From contig NZ_CP016756.1 of assembly GCF_001700965.1 (NCBI RefSeq), positions 3,710,501-3,774,500 on the forward strand: a stretch of 64,000 nt of DNA. The letters run 5' to 3'. Positions 26,284 through 35,363 of the stretch are shown here, piece after piece. The DNA comes from Stenotrophomonas nitritireducens. GTDB lineage: Bacteria; Pseudomonadota; Gammaproteobacteria; Xanthomonadales; Xanthomonadaceae. Below the pieces are notes generated by a model. The model had not been told where the DNA came from. It did not search any database and saw only the letters and a program-made list of their open reading frames with translations. The translations under genes and the position numbers were made by a program. How positions within the stretch are numbered: the stretch's first letter is position 1; each line of letters starts with the position of its first letter.

Positions 26284-27572
26284 GCACTTCTCTCCAGTCG
26301 TGATGGAACGGAACCGGCGTTGCCGGGGCTTTGTACGGCTGCTTTTCAGGCGTGCTGCCACGCGCTGGCAGTGCTGCTGGCGGCGCGCGCCGGCCTCGCG
26401 CGGTTTCATCCAGGCACGGCGTTGCCGGTTCGCGTTCCGCTCCGCGCGGAAGCAACCGTATTGATGGAAGAGAAGGCGGCGAACGAGCGTCGCTACATCA
26501 GCGCGCAGCTCAGCAGGCGATCAGGTGCCAATAGGCGCCGCTCAATGCCTGTTGCGACTGATCGATTGGAATGAGGCCGGTCGAAGCAACGGCCTCACTA
26601 CCAGCGGGTGATGGAATCCTCGTTGCCGATGAGGCGGTGGCCGCCCCAACCAGTTGCGTGCCGCGTTGCAGCGGTCTGGCGCGGGGAAGGGAGCCGGGGA
26701 GAGCAGCCGATTACAGGCGATGGTGTTGCCAGAAAGTATTATCGGTTGCTGAGCACTGTCGCGTGCAGCGAATGGCATCCTCGCTGCCCGCAGAGCCTGG
26801 CCGGCTGATAGTTGTATTTGCGATGCCACGCTACCTTCCATTGCTGGCTCAGCTCCACGGGTTTGACGATGAGTGTCGCTATCTGCGGGAACGAAGATGT
26901 TCAAGAGGTGATGCGGGTGTCAACACGTTGGCGTGAGTTGTGTGAATTGGAACATTGCAGCAAGCGCACGCAGCCGCGCTGCGGTCGGCTAGATATCTGA
27001 TTTTCATAAAGACGGGTGTTGGAGATATGCAAGGATTGCGATGTCGTGCCACGGTGATGTGCGTGTGCCTTGACCGCGGACATATGCACTTTGCGCAGTT
27101 GTGCACGAAGTGCGGCGTTCAATCTGACACCGGCCATGTACAGAACCAGCGAAGATCATCGCGATGGTTCGGGGGCTGGTTCTGGAATCACTTCAGTGCG
27201 CTGCTGTACGGCGGCGTCGTTGCTGCCCGGCAAGTTGTTCCGCCCGACGTATTGGCGATTCTGTCGAATTCCGGTGCTGGACAGTGTCGGTCGTGATGCA
27301 CGGTGCCGAGTTGCTGCATGACGGTCTGCGTTGTCGCCGCTGGCACTGCAATGCGCGTTCTGACGTGTGCGGAAAATGCGTCGGTACAGCAGCGGTGATG
27401 TTTTCAAACGATACCGTTTGAATTGGACGTGTTGAATTGGACTCGTCAGCAATGATGTGGGAAAGAATCCTGCAGATGCCTGACGTTGAGCAGCCGCACA
27501 TCCGAGCGCCGTCCTCGACACAAAGGCGGGAACACCACGCAGCGGTTGCCAGGCGATTGCTGGCGCAGTGAC
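26284..27572. other. 1.3-kb region without a recognisable gene
   Basis: Open frames of about 100-120 codons occur on both strands, but none shows family motifs, a good ribosome site or the G/C-rich third positions of neighbouring genes. Compared with the rest of the window it looks A+T-richer and irregular. It could be decayed coding DNA or the edge of an insertion. The one clear structure is the palindrome at 27403-27422. Confidence 0.5.
27403..27422. promoter_or_regulatory. Palindrome TTCAAACG-N4-CGTTTGAA
   Basis: TTCAAACGATACCGTTTGAA has two perfect 8-bp arms around a four-base centre, the shape of a dimeric repressor site (LacI or TetR type). It lies in the gene-free region, 150 bases past the 3' end of the leftward antiporter gene, so it does not obviously control an annotated gene. 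Confidence 0.45.
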
Positions 27573-28910
27573 CTAGTCGCTACGCGATGGCTTCCCGGTC
27601 TTGCCAGTCTCCAGCATCCGCTGGCGGAAGAACGGATACAGCGCTGCGCTGAACAGGATGGCCACGGTGGCATAGGCCAGCAATCGGGCGTCCGCGCCGA
27701 GCAGGGCGTACAGGCAGTAAGTGACCGCCACCGCAGCGGTCAGCAGGCAGGCAGCGCGCATCCATCCCTGTTCACCACGTTCCAGCGTGGTGGCGAGCAA
27801 CGCGCCGGCTGAGAACAGGTAGGGCACGATGGTCAGCAGCACCGCGATGTTGGTCAGCTGGTCGAATTGCCGGGCAAGCGTGGGCGAGGAGGTCACCAGC
27901 AGCAACGCACTCATCAGCGCTGCCACGATCATCAGGCCGGTGCCCGGCATGCCATGCCTGTTGAGCTTGCAGAACACCCGAGGGAACAGGCCGTCTTCGG
28001 CAGCGGCTTTGGCCGATTGCCCGACCAGCAGCATCCAGCCGCCCAGCGCGCCAACCGATTTGAAGATCGCACACAGGGCGATGATCAGCATGCCCCAAGG
28101 GCCGACCATCAATTGTGCGGCATCGGCAAACGGGGCTGAAGAATCGCGCAGCTGCGCCATCGGCACCATGCCCATGATCACCAGCGAGCAGCTGATGTAG
28201 ATCACCGCCGCCAACGCCAGCCCGAGCAGGGTGGCGAGCGGGATGTTGCGTTTCGGGTTGTCGATCACATCGGCCGATACCGCCGCGCTCTCCACACCCA
28301 TGAATGCCCACAGGGCAATGGACGCACTGCGTGAGATGGCATCGCTGTCGGGCATGCCGCTGACGTTCCAGCCGGCGTTGAACAGTGCCAGGTCGAACCA
28401 CCACCAGCCGGCGATGGCGATGCCCAGTATCGGGATCAGCGCCAACAGCAGGGTGCCGGTTTCCAGCGCACCCACCCAGCGGGCGCCGCGGGCGTTGGCC
28501 AGGCTCAACAGCCAGATCACCGCCAAGGTGAAGCCTAGCCGCGGATACACGTCCTGCAACCAGGGCCACAGGTGGCTCAGGTAGCCGGTGACCACCAGCG
28601 CGATGGCGACATTGCCGATCCAGTTGCCAAACCAATAGGCGTAGTTGCTGACAAAACCGATGTAGTTGCCAAACGTGTCGCGCGCATAGGCGTAAGGTCC
28701 GCCGGGTTGCGGATCGAGCTGCGACAACCGGGCGAACACCAGCCCAAGTGCGATCGCCCCGGCGGTGGCGATCAGCCAGCCGAACGAGGAGATGCTGCCG
28801 ACCGTGGCCAGGTTGGCCGGCAGCAGGAACACGCCGGTGCCGATCATGTTGCCCGCAACCAGCATGGTCGCCATGGTCAGGCCCATTTTGCGTGGGGTTG
28901 CCGTGCTCAT
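27573..28910 (-). CDS. APC-superfamily amino acid/polyamine antiporter, AdiC/PotE-like
   Basis: 445 residues, about 12 transmembrane helices. The AdiC-type substrate loop GNMIGTGVFLLP in helix 1, SIALWAFMGVESA in helix 6 (Trp and Glu positions known from AdiC) and LGGWMLLVGQSAKAAAEDGLF in two stretches of helix 8 are all present. Such proteins exchange a basic amino acid for its decarboxylation product. It is the second antiporter of the locus, paralogous to the gene at 32472. It overlaps the upstream CDF gene by 4 bp (ATGA), so the two are translationally coupled. Substrate may be arginine/agmatine, ornithine/putrescine or lysine/cadaverine. Confidence 0.88.
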   Translation of the reverse strand: MSTATPRKMGLTMATMLVAGNMIGTGVFLLPANLATVGSISSFGWLIATAGAIALGLVFARLSQLDPQPGGPYAYARDTFGNYIGFVSNYAYWFGNWIGNVAIALVVTGYLSHLWPWLQDVYPRLGFTLAVIWLLSLANARGARWVGALETGTLLLALIPILGIAIAGWWWFDLALFNAGWNVSGMPDSDAISRSASIALWAFMGVESAAVSADVIDNPKRNIPLATLLGLALAAVIYISCSLVIMGMVPMAQLRDSSAPFADAAQLMVGPWGMLIIALCAIFKSVGALGGWMLLVGQSAKAAAEDGLFPRVFCKLNRHGMPGTGLMIVAALMSALLLVTSSPTLARQFDQLTNIAVLLTIVPYLFSAGALLATTLERGEQGWMRAACLLTAAVAVTYCLYALLGADARLLAYATVAILFSAALYPFFRQRMLETGKTGKPSRSD

Positions 28911-29812
28911 GTCCAGGCCGGGTCGGAGGTGAAATCGATGGTCAGCCAGAAGCGGCCGGAGCGGGCGTCGAGCTGTTCGGCGATTTCATCACGCAGGCGG
29001 TCGACATCGCCGATGCTGCCCAGTTGCGCATCGGGCCGGGTGAGTACGTGGATCTCGACAAACCGCATGCGGCCGATCTTTGCGACATGGCTGGTGAAGC
29101 CTTCAAACCCGTGTTTGGCGACGAACTGCTGCATCACCTGCTGCACCTGCTGGTCCAGCTCGTCCGGCGCGACCTGCAGCACTTCACGGGCGGCCTTCCA
29201 TGCGCCACGCAGCGGCACCGGCAGTGTGGCCAGGCTGATGCAGGCGAGAACCAGCGGGTCCAGGTAGGGGATCCAGTGTTCATGCGCACCACCGCGCAAG
29301 GCCAGCGCAAGGACGAAGGACAGCACCACCGCCAGGCTCATCATGCCGGTCAGCAGCCAAGCGCGCGCATCCAGGGTCAGCAGGCCCGATTGCAGGCGGC
29401 GTGCGTGGCGGCCGATCCACAGCGCCATTGCCAGGTCCACCACCACCAGCAGCGCGGCCCAGAGCAGGCCGGGGCCAAGCCGCGTCTCGTGGCCACCATC
29501 GCTGAGGCCGATGACCGCGTTGGCCAGGGCGTAGATGCAGGCGAGGCTGAGGATGGCGCCGCCCAGCGCCTCGACCATGGGCTCCAGGTGCCAGAAGCCA
29601 TATTGAAAGCGAGGGCTCTGTTCCTTGGCCATCAGCCGCAGCACCGCCAGTGCCACCAGCGTCAATGCCAGGTCCACCATGCTGTAGATGCCATCGAACA
29701 GGATCGCCTGCGAGCGGGCGAGCATGCCGCCAAAGAAGCCGATCGCCGCAACCAGCACGGTTGCGGCGATCGAACGTTGCAATACCTGTTGTTCCTTGCG
29801 TGTGCTGGTCAT
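28907..29812 (-). CDS. Atypical cation diffusion facilitator (CDF) family protein
   Basis: 301 residues. Six predicted helices and a C-terminal cytoplasmic ferredoxin-like domain (about residues 205-300) fit CDF transporters; FQYGFWHLEPMVEALGG corresponds to the family's GYxxxE segment. The helix-2 metal motif reads FDGIYSMVD, with Tyr where His or Asp is usual. The helix-5 segment DARAWLLTG lacks the normal HxxxD. Metal coordination at the central site therefore looks reduced, and the substrate could be unusual. It shares an ATGA overlap with the antiporter downstream, suggesting a joint function. It may be a diverged metal exporter or something else. Confidence 0.8.
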   Translation of the reverse strand: MTSTRKEQQVLQRSIAATVLVAAIGFFGGMLARSQAILFDGIYSMVDLALTLVALAVLRLMAKEQSPRFQYGFWHLEPMVEALGGAILSLACIYALANAVIGLSDGGHETRLGPGLLWAALLVVVDLAMALWIGRHARRLQSGLLTLDARAWLLTGMMSLAVVLSFVLALALRGGAHEHWIPYLDPLVLACISLATLPVPLRGAWKAAREVLQVAPDELDQQVQQVMQQFVAKHGFEGFTSHVAKIGRMRFVEIHVLTRPDAQLGSIGDVDRLRDEIAEQLDARSGRFWLTIDFTSDPAWT

Positions 29813-29861
29813 TTAGCTCTGCGAAGAAGGCGGTTCGGGATGTAAGGGGCGCCAGGCTTGA

Positions 29862-29909
29862 AAAGCCCCTCTCCCGTTTACGGGAGAGGGGTTGGGGTGA
29901 GGGCGCTTT
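29862..29909. repeat. Free-standing copy of the CCCCTCTCCCG hairpin core
   Basis: AAAGCCCCTCTCCCGTTTACGGGAGAGGGG followed by TTGGGGTGAGGGC is the same 44-bp core found inside each 112-bp unit of arrays A and B, here without a SMAG palindrome. It lies upstream of the CDF-antiporter pair. Confidence 0.8.
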
Positions 29910-29970
29910 GAAAGCACGTGGAGCAGATTTTGAGTGGAGCGGAGCATTAGCAAAAGCCAGACTGCGAGAA

Positions 29971-30063
29971 GCCAAAAGCCAAAAGCCAAAAGCCAAAAGC
30001 CAAAAGTCAAAAGTCAAAAGTCAAAAGTCAAAAGTCAAAAGCCAAAAGCCAAAAGCCAAAAGC
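29971..30063. repeat. 7-bp tandem repeat (GCCAAAA/GTCAAAA), 13 copies
   Basis: Five GCCAAAA copies, five GTCAAAA copies and three GCCAAAA copies follow one another exactly, then GC. The block structure shows that a variant unit spread by slippage. It lies about 160 bases upstream of the CDF start and 90 bases beyond the decarboxylase stop. Copy number is likely to vary between strains, which could alter spacing of promoter elements. Confidence 0.95.
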
Positions 30064-30088
30064 TCCCCTCATCCGCCCCTGCGGGGCA

Positions 30089-30112
30089 CCTTCTCCCGCA
30101 AGCGGGAGAAGG
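30089..30112 (-). terminator. Hairpin after the decarboxylase gene
   Basis: CCTTCTCCCG-CAAG-CGGGAGAAGG is a perfect 10-bp stem located 42 bases past the decarboxylase stop. No strong T-run follows, so it is a terminator-like or mRNA-stabilising hairpin. Confidence 0.55.
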
Positions 30113-30153
30113 GACAGCCAACGCACGGCCAACGCACAGCCGTCTCCGTTGGC

Positions 30154-32442
30154 TTAGATCTTCAAAACCTCCACGCGATAACTCGGCCTATCGCCGCTGT
30201 TGTCGATAATCAAACCATGCACATCCGACTCAAATCCCGGGAAACGTGCGTTCTGTTCGCGGGCGATGCGCAGCGACTGGATGATGGGCTCGTCGCTGGC
30301 GCCGAAGCGCTCGCCCGGCATGATGGTCGGAATGCCCGGCGGATAAGGCACCAGCATGGTGCCGGCGACACGGCCGCTGAGCTGGTCGATGTCCACCCGT
30401 TCAATCTCGCCACGTACCAGGTGGTTGTAGGCTTCGGCCGGACTGATCACCGGTTCCGGCAGCTCCACGTACATCTCGCGCATTACCTCGGCCACGCGGA
30501 ACTCGCGGTTGAAGGCGTGCAGCGCCTCGCACAGGTCGCGCAGGCCCCAGCCGGCATAGGCGATGGCGCCGCCTTCGAGCAGGCTGGGCAGCGATTGGGT
30601 CAGCGGGGCGTTGGCGTCGTACAGGTCTTTGAAGGCCATCAGCTCGGTGACCAAGGTGCTCCACTTGCCCTTGGTGATGCCCATCGAGAACAGGAACAGC
30701 ACCGAGTACAGGTTGGTCTTCTCCACGGTGATGCCGCGTGACCACAGGAACTTGCTGAGCACCGCCGCCGGGATGCCGAGCTTGCCCATCTCGCCGTCCA
30801 TCGACAGGCCGGGGGTCAACAGCGTGACCTTGACCGGGTCGATCAGCACATAGTCGTCGGCCAGGTTGTCGAAACCGTGCCAGTGCGCCTTGGGCCGCAG
30901 ATACCAGTCCGGCCGCGAGGCCACCATGGGTTTGTTGCTGTCGCCCTTGGCCAGGCTGCGCTCCACGCCATCGGGTTGCCAGACCTTGAACCACCAGTCA
31001 TCGCGGCCCAGATCTTCGCTGACATGCAGCATCGCGCGGCGGAAAGCGATGGCCTCATCCTGCATTTCCTGCACCAGCGATTTCCCGGCCTCGCCTTCCA
31101 TCATCTTCGAGGCGACATCGCAGGAGGCGATGATGCCGTAATGCGGGCTGGTGGAGGTGTGCATCATGAACGATTCGTTGAAGCGCTCGGCATCCAGCTC
31201 GCGCGTGGCGGCATTGCGCACATGGATCATCGATGCCTGCGAGAACGCGGCCAGCAGCTTGTGGGTGGACTGCGTGGTGAAGATGATGGCCTCCTGCTCG
31301 CGCGGCTTGCCCTTGGCCATGCCGTAATGGTTCTCGTAGAACGGATGGAAGGCTGCGTAGCCGTACCAGGCTTCATCGAAGTGCAGGAAATCCACTGCCG
31401 TGCCGAGGTTGTCGGCGATCTTTTCGGCGTTGTAGCACAGCCCGTCATAGGTGGAGTTGGTGACCACCGCAATGCGTGGCTTTGCACCGGGCTTGGCGGT
31501 CTTGCTGGCCAGTGGGTTCGCCTGGATCATCTTCTGCATCGCTTCGGCGGAGAACTGGTCCAGGCTGATCGGGCCGATGATGCCGTGGGCGTTGCGGCTG
31601 GGGGTGAAGTAGACCGGAATGCCGCCGGTCATGATCAGCGAATGCAGCAGCGATTTATGGCAGTTGCGGTCGACGAACACGATGTCGCCGCGCCCGACCG
31701 TGCCATGCCAGACGATCTTGTTGGCGGTGGATGTGCCATTGGTGACGAAGAAGGTATGGTCCGCACCAAAGTTGCGGGCGGCTTCGGCCTCGGCCTCCCG
31801 GATCGGGCCGGTGTGGTCGAGCAACGAGCCCAGCTCCGGCACAGAGATCGACAGATCGCTGCGCAAGGTGTTTTCGCCATAGAACTGATGCAGGGCGCGG
31901 CCGACCGGCGACTTGGTGAAGGCGACGCCACCCGCGTGCCCCGGCGTGTGCCAGGAATAGTTGGACTCGGCCGAATGGTGGATCAGGGCCTTGAAGAACG
32001 GCGGCAGCAGCTTGGCCATGTAGGCCTCGGCCGCACGCATCACCTGGCGGGCGATGAAACTCTTGGTGTCCTCGAACAGGAAGATGTAGCCGTGCACGAA
32101 CTTGAGCAGCTTGCTCGGTATTTTCTCGATGGTGCGGCGTTCGCCGTACAGGAATACCGGCAGGTCGGCGCGGCGCTGGCTCTGTTCACGCAGAAAGGCA
32201 AGCAGGCGCTGGAACTGATCGTCATCGTCCTCGGTGCCGTCGATGGAGATCAGTACCGCCGAGGCGGCCACGTAAGTGCGGGCGCCGGCACGGGCGTCGT
32301 CCAGGTTCAGGCCGGAGAGCACGCGCTGGTCGTTCCTGCGCAGCTCATCGGCAAGTGCGCGGATGAGGATGCCGTTGATGCGCGGTGACTCGTAGTCGGC
32401 ATCGATGATGACGATGGGGTAGTCCAGTGATTTGAAGTACAT
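30154..32442 (-). CDS. adiA: Acid-inducible-type arginine (or lysine/ornithine) decarboxylase
   Basis: 762 residues, close to E. coli AdiA (756). A REC-like wing domain (residues 1-130) precedes a PLP fold-type I core with HTPGHAGGVAF, ENTLRSDLSISVPELGSLLD, TNGTSTANKIVWHG, HFDEAWYGY and the PLP lysine Lys395 in STHKLLAAFSQ. A C-terminal domain follows. It decarboxylates a basic amino acid while consuming a proton in the cytoplasm. Core sequence reads most like AdiA, but Pseudomonas lysine decarboxylases of this fold are similar, so substrate is not certain. AGGA precedes the ATG; the antiporter gene lies 29 bp upstream in the same operon. Confidence 0.87.
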   Translation of the reverse strand: MYFKSLDYPIVIIDADYESPRINGILIRALADELRRNDQRVLSGLNLDDARAGARTYVAASAVLISIDGTEDDDDQFQRLLAFLREQSQRRADLPVFLYGERRTIEKIPSKLLKFVHGYIFLFEDTKSFIARQVMRAAEAYMAKLLPPFFKALIHHSAESNYSWHTPGHAGGVAFTKSPVGRALHQFYGENTLRSDLSISVPELGSLLDHTGPIREAEAEAARNFGADHTFFVTNGTSTANKIVWHGTVGRGDIVFVDRNCHKSLLHSLIMTGGIPVYFTPSRNAHGIIGPISLDQFSAEAMQKMIQANPLASKTAKPGAKPRIAVVTNSTYDGLCYNAEKIADNLGTAVDFLHFDEAWYGYAAFHPFYENHYGMAKGKPREQEAIIFTTQSTHKLLAAFSQASMIHVRNAATRELDAERFNESFMMHTSTSPHYGIIASCDVASKMMEGEAGKSLVQEMQDEAIAFRRAMLHVSEDLGRDDWWFKVWQPDGVERSLAKGDSNKPMVASRPDWYLRPKAHWHGFDNLADDYVLIDPVKVTLLTPGLSMDGEMGKLGIPAAVLSKFLWSRGITVEKTNLYSVLFLFSMGITKGKWSTLVTELMAFKDLYDANAPLTQSLPSLLEGGAIAYAGWGLRDLCEALHAFNREFRVAEVMREMYVELPEPVISPAEAYNHLVRGEIERVDIDQLSGRVAGTMLVPYPPGIPTIMPGERFGASDEPIIQSLRIAREQNARFPGFESDVHGLIIDNSGDRPSYRVEVLKI

Positions 32443-32471
32443 GGCGTTGTTCCTATCTACCGAGCGGGGGA

Positions 32472-33821
32472 TCAGTTCGAATTGGCACGCGCGGCGCCGG
32501 TCGGAGTGAATTTGGCCAGGCGCTGCTTGCGGCGCTCATCGCTGAAGAACGGATAGAACACGGTGATGAACAGTACGAACAGGAACGCGTACTGCACGAT
32601 GCTGCCGGACGACCCATAGATCGCCCACAGGCAGTAGACGACGGTGATGCTGGTCAGTACCCAGAACGCGCCGGTGTGGGCCAGGGTATGCGAGCGTTCG
32701 ACCACGAAGTAGCAGGCCACGCAGGAGTAGATGTAAGGCAACAGGGTCAGAACCACCGCTGCGGAGGTGATCACATCGAACTGCGCCGATGCGGTTTCCG
32801 AGGTGGAGGTGATCAACACCGCCAGGGTCATCAGCAGCGCAACGATCAGCACGCCCTTGACCGGTACTTCGTCCTTGTTGATCTTGCTGAAAACACTGGG
32901 AAACAGGCCATCGTCCGAGGCCGCCTTGGCGCTCTGCGCGGTCAGCAGGATCCAGCCGCCCAGTGAACCGGCCGCGCCGATGAAGGCGCACAGGCTGACC
33001 AGTGCGCCGCCCCAACCGCCGACCGCGTTGGCTGCAGCCAGCGCAAATGGCGCATCCGATACCTGCAGATCGGCATTGGGGACCATGCCCATGATCACCG
33101 ACGAGCTGGCGATGTACGCAATTGCCGCCAGGAACACGCCGGCCAGGGTTGCACGGGCCACGTTCTTTTCGGGATTCTCCACCACGCCGGCGGTCACCGA
33201 TGCCGACTCCACGCCGATGAAGGCCCACAACGTCAACGCTGCAGCGCTGGAGACCGCGCCGAAATTGGATTGCCCGGACACGTTGTAGGCGCCCTTGAAG
33301 ATGGTGGGGTCGAAGTAGAACCAGCCGAACACGGCAATGCCCAGGATCGGCACCAGCGCGAAGCTGGTGGTCACCGTCTGCACGCGGCTGACAAAGGAAG
33401 GCCCGATCACATTAGCGAAACTCAAGGCCCACACCAGCAGCAGCACCGCGATGCAGCGGGGCAGGGGTTCGGACAGGATGGGGAAGAAATAGCTGAAGTA
33501 GCCCACCGCCGCGATCGGGATGGCGACATTGCCGATCCAGTTGGCGAACCAGTAGATGGTGTTGGTCTGGAAGCCCATGTACGGGCCGAACCAGTCACGT
33601 GCATAGGCGTAGGGGCCACCGGCTTTGGGCGCCAGCTTGCCGAGCTTTGCGAATACGAAGGCCAGCAGCAACGCACCGGCCGTGGTTACCAGCCAACCCC
33701 AGATCGAGGCGGTGCCGATTTTGGCCAGGCTCGATGGCAGCAGGAAGACGCCTGAGCCCATCATGTTGCCTGCCACCAGGAAGGTCGCGCCAACGACCCC
33801 GATTTTCTTCTGACCTGCCAT
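32472..33821 (-). CDS. adiC: Arginine/agmatine antiporter, AdiC-like
   Basis: 449 residues with 12 predicted helices. Motifs known from AdiC are present: GNMMGSGVFLLPSSLA (helix 1, substrate carboxylate), GGPYAYARDWFGPYMGFQTN, LTLWAFIGVESASVTAGVV (helix 6, Trp and Glu), and LGGWILLTAQSAKAASDDGL (helix 8 gate Trp). It exchanges external arginine for internal agmatine and, with the decarboxylase 29 bp downstream, would export one proton equivalent per cycle. Similarity by eye to E. coli AdiC is strong. A Lys/Arg-rich tail is cytoplasmic. The porin gene lies 105 bp upstream in the same direction. Confidence 0.88.
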   Translation of the reverse strand: MAGQKKIGVVGATFLVAGNMMGSGVFLLPSSLAKIGTASIWGWLVTTAGALLLAFVFAKLGKLAPKAGGPYAYARDWFGPYMGFQTNTIYWFANWIGNVAIPIAAVGYFSYFFPILSEPLPRCIAVLLLVWALSFANVIGPSFVSRVQTVTTSFALVPILGIAVFGWFYFDPTIFKGAYNVSGQSNFGAVSSAAALTLWAFIGVESASVTAGVVENPEKNVARATLAGVFLAAIAYIASSSVIMGMVPNADLQVSDAPFALAAANAVGGWGGALVSLCAFIGAAGSLGGWILLTAQSAKAASDDGLFPSVFSKINKDEVPVKGVLIVALLMTLAVLITSTSETASAQFDVITSAAVVLTLLPYIYSCVACYFVVERSHTLAHTGAFWVLTSITVVYCLWAIYGSSGSIVQYAFLFVLFITVFYPFFSDERRKQRLAKFTPTGAARANSN

Positions 33822-33926
33822 GACTATCTCCTTTCACCGGCATTGCCGGTTCATTCGATGGGAAGGACATTGCGTGAATCGTTGGGTGGCGAGCTGCACG
33901 TGGTGCGTGCAGGCATCGGCTGCCTG

Positions 33927-35363
33927 TTACTTGATGAAGTTGTATTGAAGGCTGCCCTGCAGGCGCAGCGTGTCCGCATCACGGCGGTCCTGCAGTTGTT
34001 GCTGGCCGTACAGCAGCTCCATGCCCATGGTCCACGACGGTGCCGGGCTCCAGAGCAGGTTCAGTGCGGCATAGCGGCTGCGGCGGAACGCATCGCTGGC
34101 CAGCGCGTCGGCGCTGTCGATCTGCAGTTGCCCGTAGATGAGGTTGGACCGCCACAGCTCCGACCAGTAATGGGTGTAGCCGAAGAAGCCGCCGCGCAGC
34201 GGCAGCGCCTTGAGCCGGCCGTCGCCATCGATGGCGGCATCCAGGTTGGATCCGGTGAGGTCGGCGGTATAGCGGCTGATGCCCTTGCCGCCGACCAGCC
34301 CGAACAGCAACAGGTCACGCTCGGCCACGGCATAGGACCCGCTCAACTGCAGGCCGCCGCCAAACGTGCGGTCGCTGCGGCCGTCGCCGTCATAGCCCAG
34401 GCTGCGCAGCACCGCGCCCAGCTGCAGATGGCCCCAATCGCGCTCCATGCGCGCGATCAGGCTGACATCGGGAAGGTGCTCCACACTGCTGTCGTTCTGG
34501 CCGATGTTGGCCAGCTGTGAATCCGGATCTTCGGCGGCCACGGTCAAGGTATTGCCCTTGCCCAGCGCGAAGCTGTGGTGGATGCCGGCAACCAGCAGGT
34601 AGCCGGCCGCACCGGGCCCGGCAAAGTCCAGGGTATCCGGCAGCGAGTCGGCATCCATGAAGGTGGAATAGCCGTAGCCGGCATAGGTGTTGCCCAGCTG
34701 CCCGTAGGCATGGCGCAGGCGGAACTCATAGCTGTCGCTGCTGCCGAAGAAGTCGTTCTCCAGGTAGAAGCGCAGGTTCCCATGCGTGGTTGGCCGGCGC
34801 GCTTCGAAGCTGAAACGGGTCTGCTTGGCATGCATGCCGAAATGCGAGACATCGCGGTTCGGCCCGGTCACCGGCATCGACGAAGGGATGAACTGCTCGG
34901 TGTCGCCGGCAGCGCGGCTGTCGGCAATTGCATCCAGCTTGGCGTAGCCGCCAAGGCGGATCAGGGTATCGGTGCCGGGGATGGCGATGAACCCCTTGAG
35001 CTCGGGGTCGTTGGGGGAGGGCGCATTGTCCGGGCGGGAGGCGGCGGTGGCCGGATCGGCAACCGAATCACGCGCAGGCAGGATGGTGGACGGCAGTGTC
35101 TGCGGGCCGGGGCCAGCACTCGCCGGGGTTGGCGATATTGCCGTCACCGGCGTGGTCGCAATCACAGGAACGGGTGCAGGAGCGGCTGCAGGACTACTAG
35201 CGGGTTGATCCTTTTCCAGTGCATCCAGCCGCGCGGTGAGCGACTGCAGATGCTGCTGCGCCTGGGCGATTTCCTGGCGCAGCGCGGCCACCGAATCCTG
35301 CGCACTGGCGGTGGCCGGCAGCAACATGAGGGGCAGCAATGTGGCTAGCGTCCGTGATTTCAT
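33927..35363 (-). CDS. DcaP-like outer-membrane porin
   Basis: 478 residues. ATG at 35363 opens a signal peptide (LATLLPLMLLPATASA). A short coiled coil follows (VAALRQEIAQAQQHLQSL), then a Pro/Ala-rich linker (about residues 55-120) and a beta barrel (FIAIPGTDTLIRLGGYAKLD, TRFSFEARRPT, RFYLENDFFG) ending LQGSLQYNFIK. This is the DcaP arrangement; trimeric DcaP porins with an N-terminal coiled coil admit carboxylates. Position just upstream of adiC-adiA, in the same direction, suggests it supplies the amino acid or releases its amine across the outer membrane, which is inference. Confidence 0.82.
   Translation of the reverse strand: MKSRTLATLLPLMLLPATASAQDSVAALRQEIAQAQQHLQSLTARLDALEKDQPASSPAAAPAPVPVIATTPVTAISPTPASAGPGPQTLPSTILPARDSVADPATAASRPDNAPSPNDPELKGFIAIPGTDTLIRLGGYAKLDAIADSRAAGDTEQFIPSSMPVTGPNRDVSHFGMHAKQTRFSFEARRPTTHGNLRFYLENDFFGSSDSYEFRLRHAYGQLGNTYAGYGYSTFMDADSLPDTLDFAGPGAAGYLLVAGIHHSFALGKGNTLTVAAEDPDSQLANIGQNDSSVEHLPDVSLIARMERDWGHLQLGAVLRSLGYDGDGRSDRTFGGGLQLSGSYAVAERDLLLFGLVGGKGISRYTADLTGSNLDAAIDGDGRLKALPLRGGFFGYTHYWSELWRSNLIYGQLQIDSADALASDAFRRSRYAALNLLWSPAPSWTMGMELLYGQQQLQDRRDADTLRLQGSLQYNFIK

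Noticed and set aside
26542..27521. Open frames of 100-121 codons in the gene-poor region
   Set aside because: No motifs, no convincing ribosome sites and mutually overlapping frames on both strands; reported only as an unexplained region.
29813..30017. Hydrophobic FGFWLLAFGFWLLA peptide
   Set aside because: It is only the translation of the 7-bp tandem repeat.
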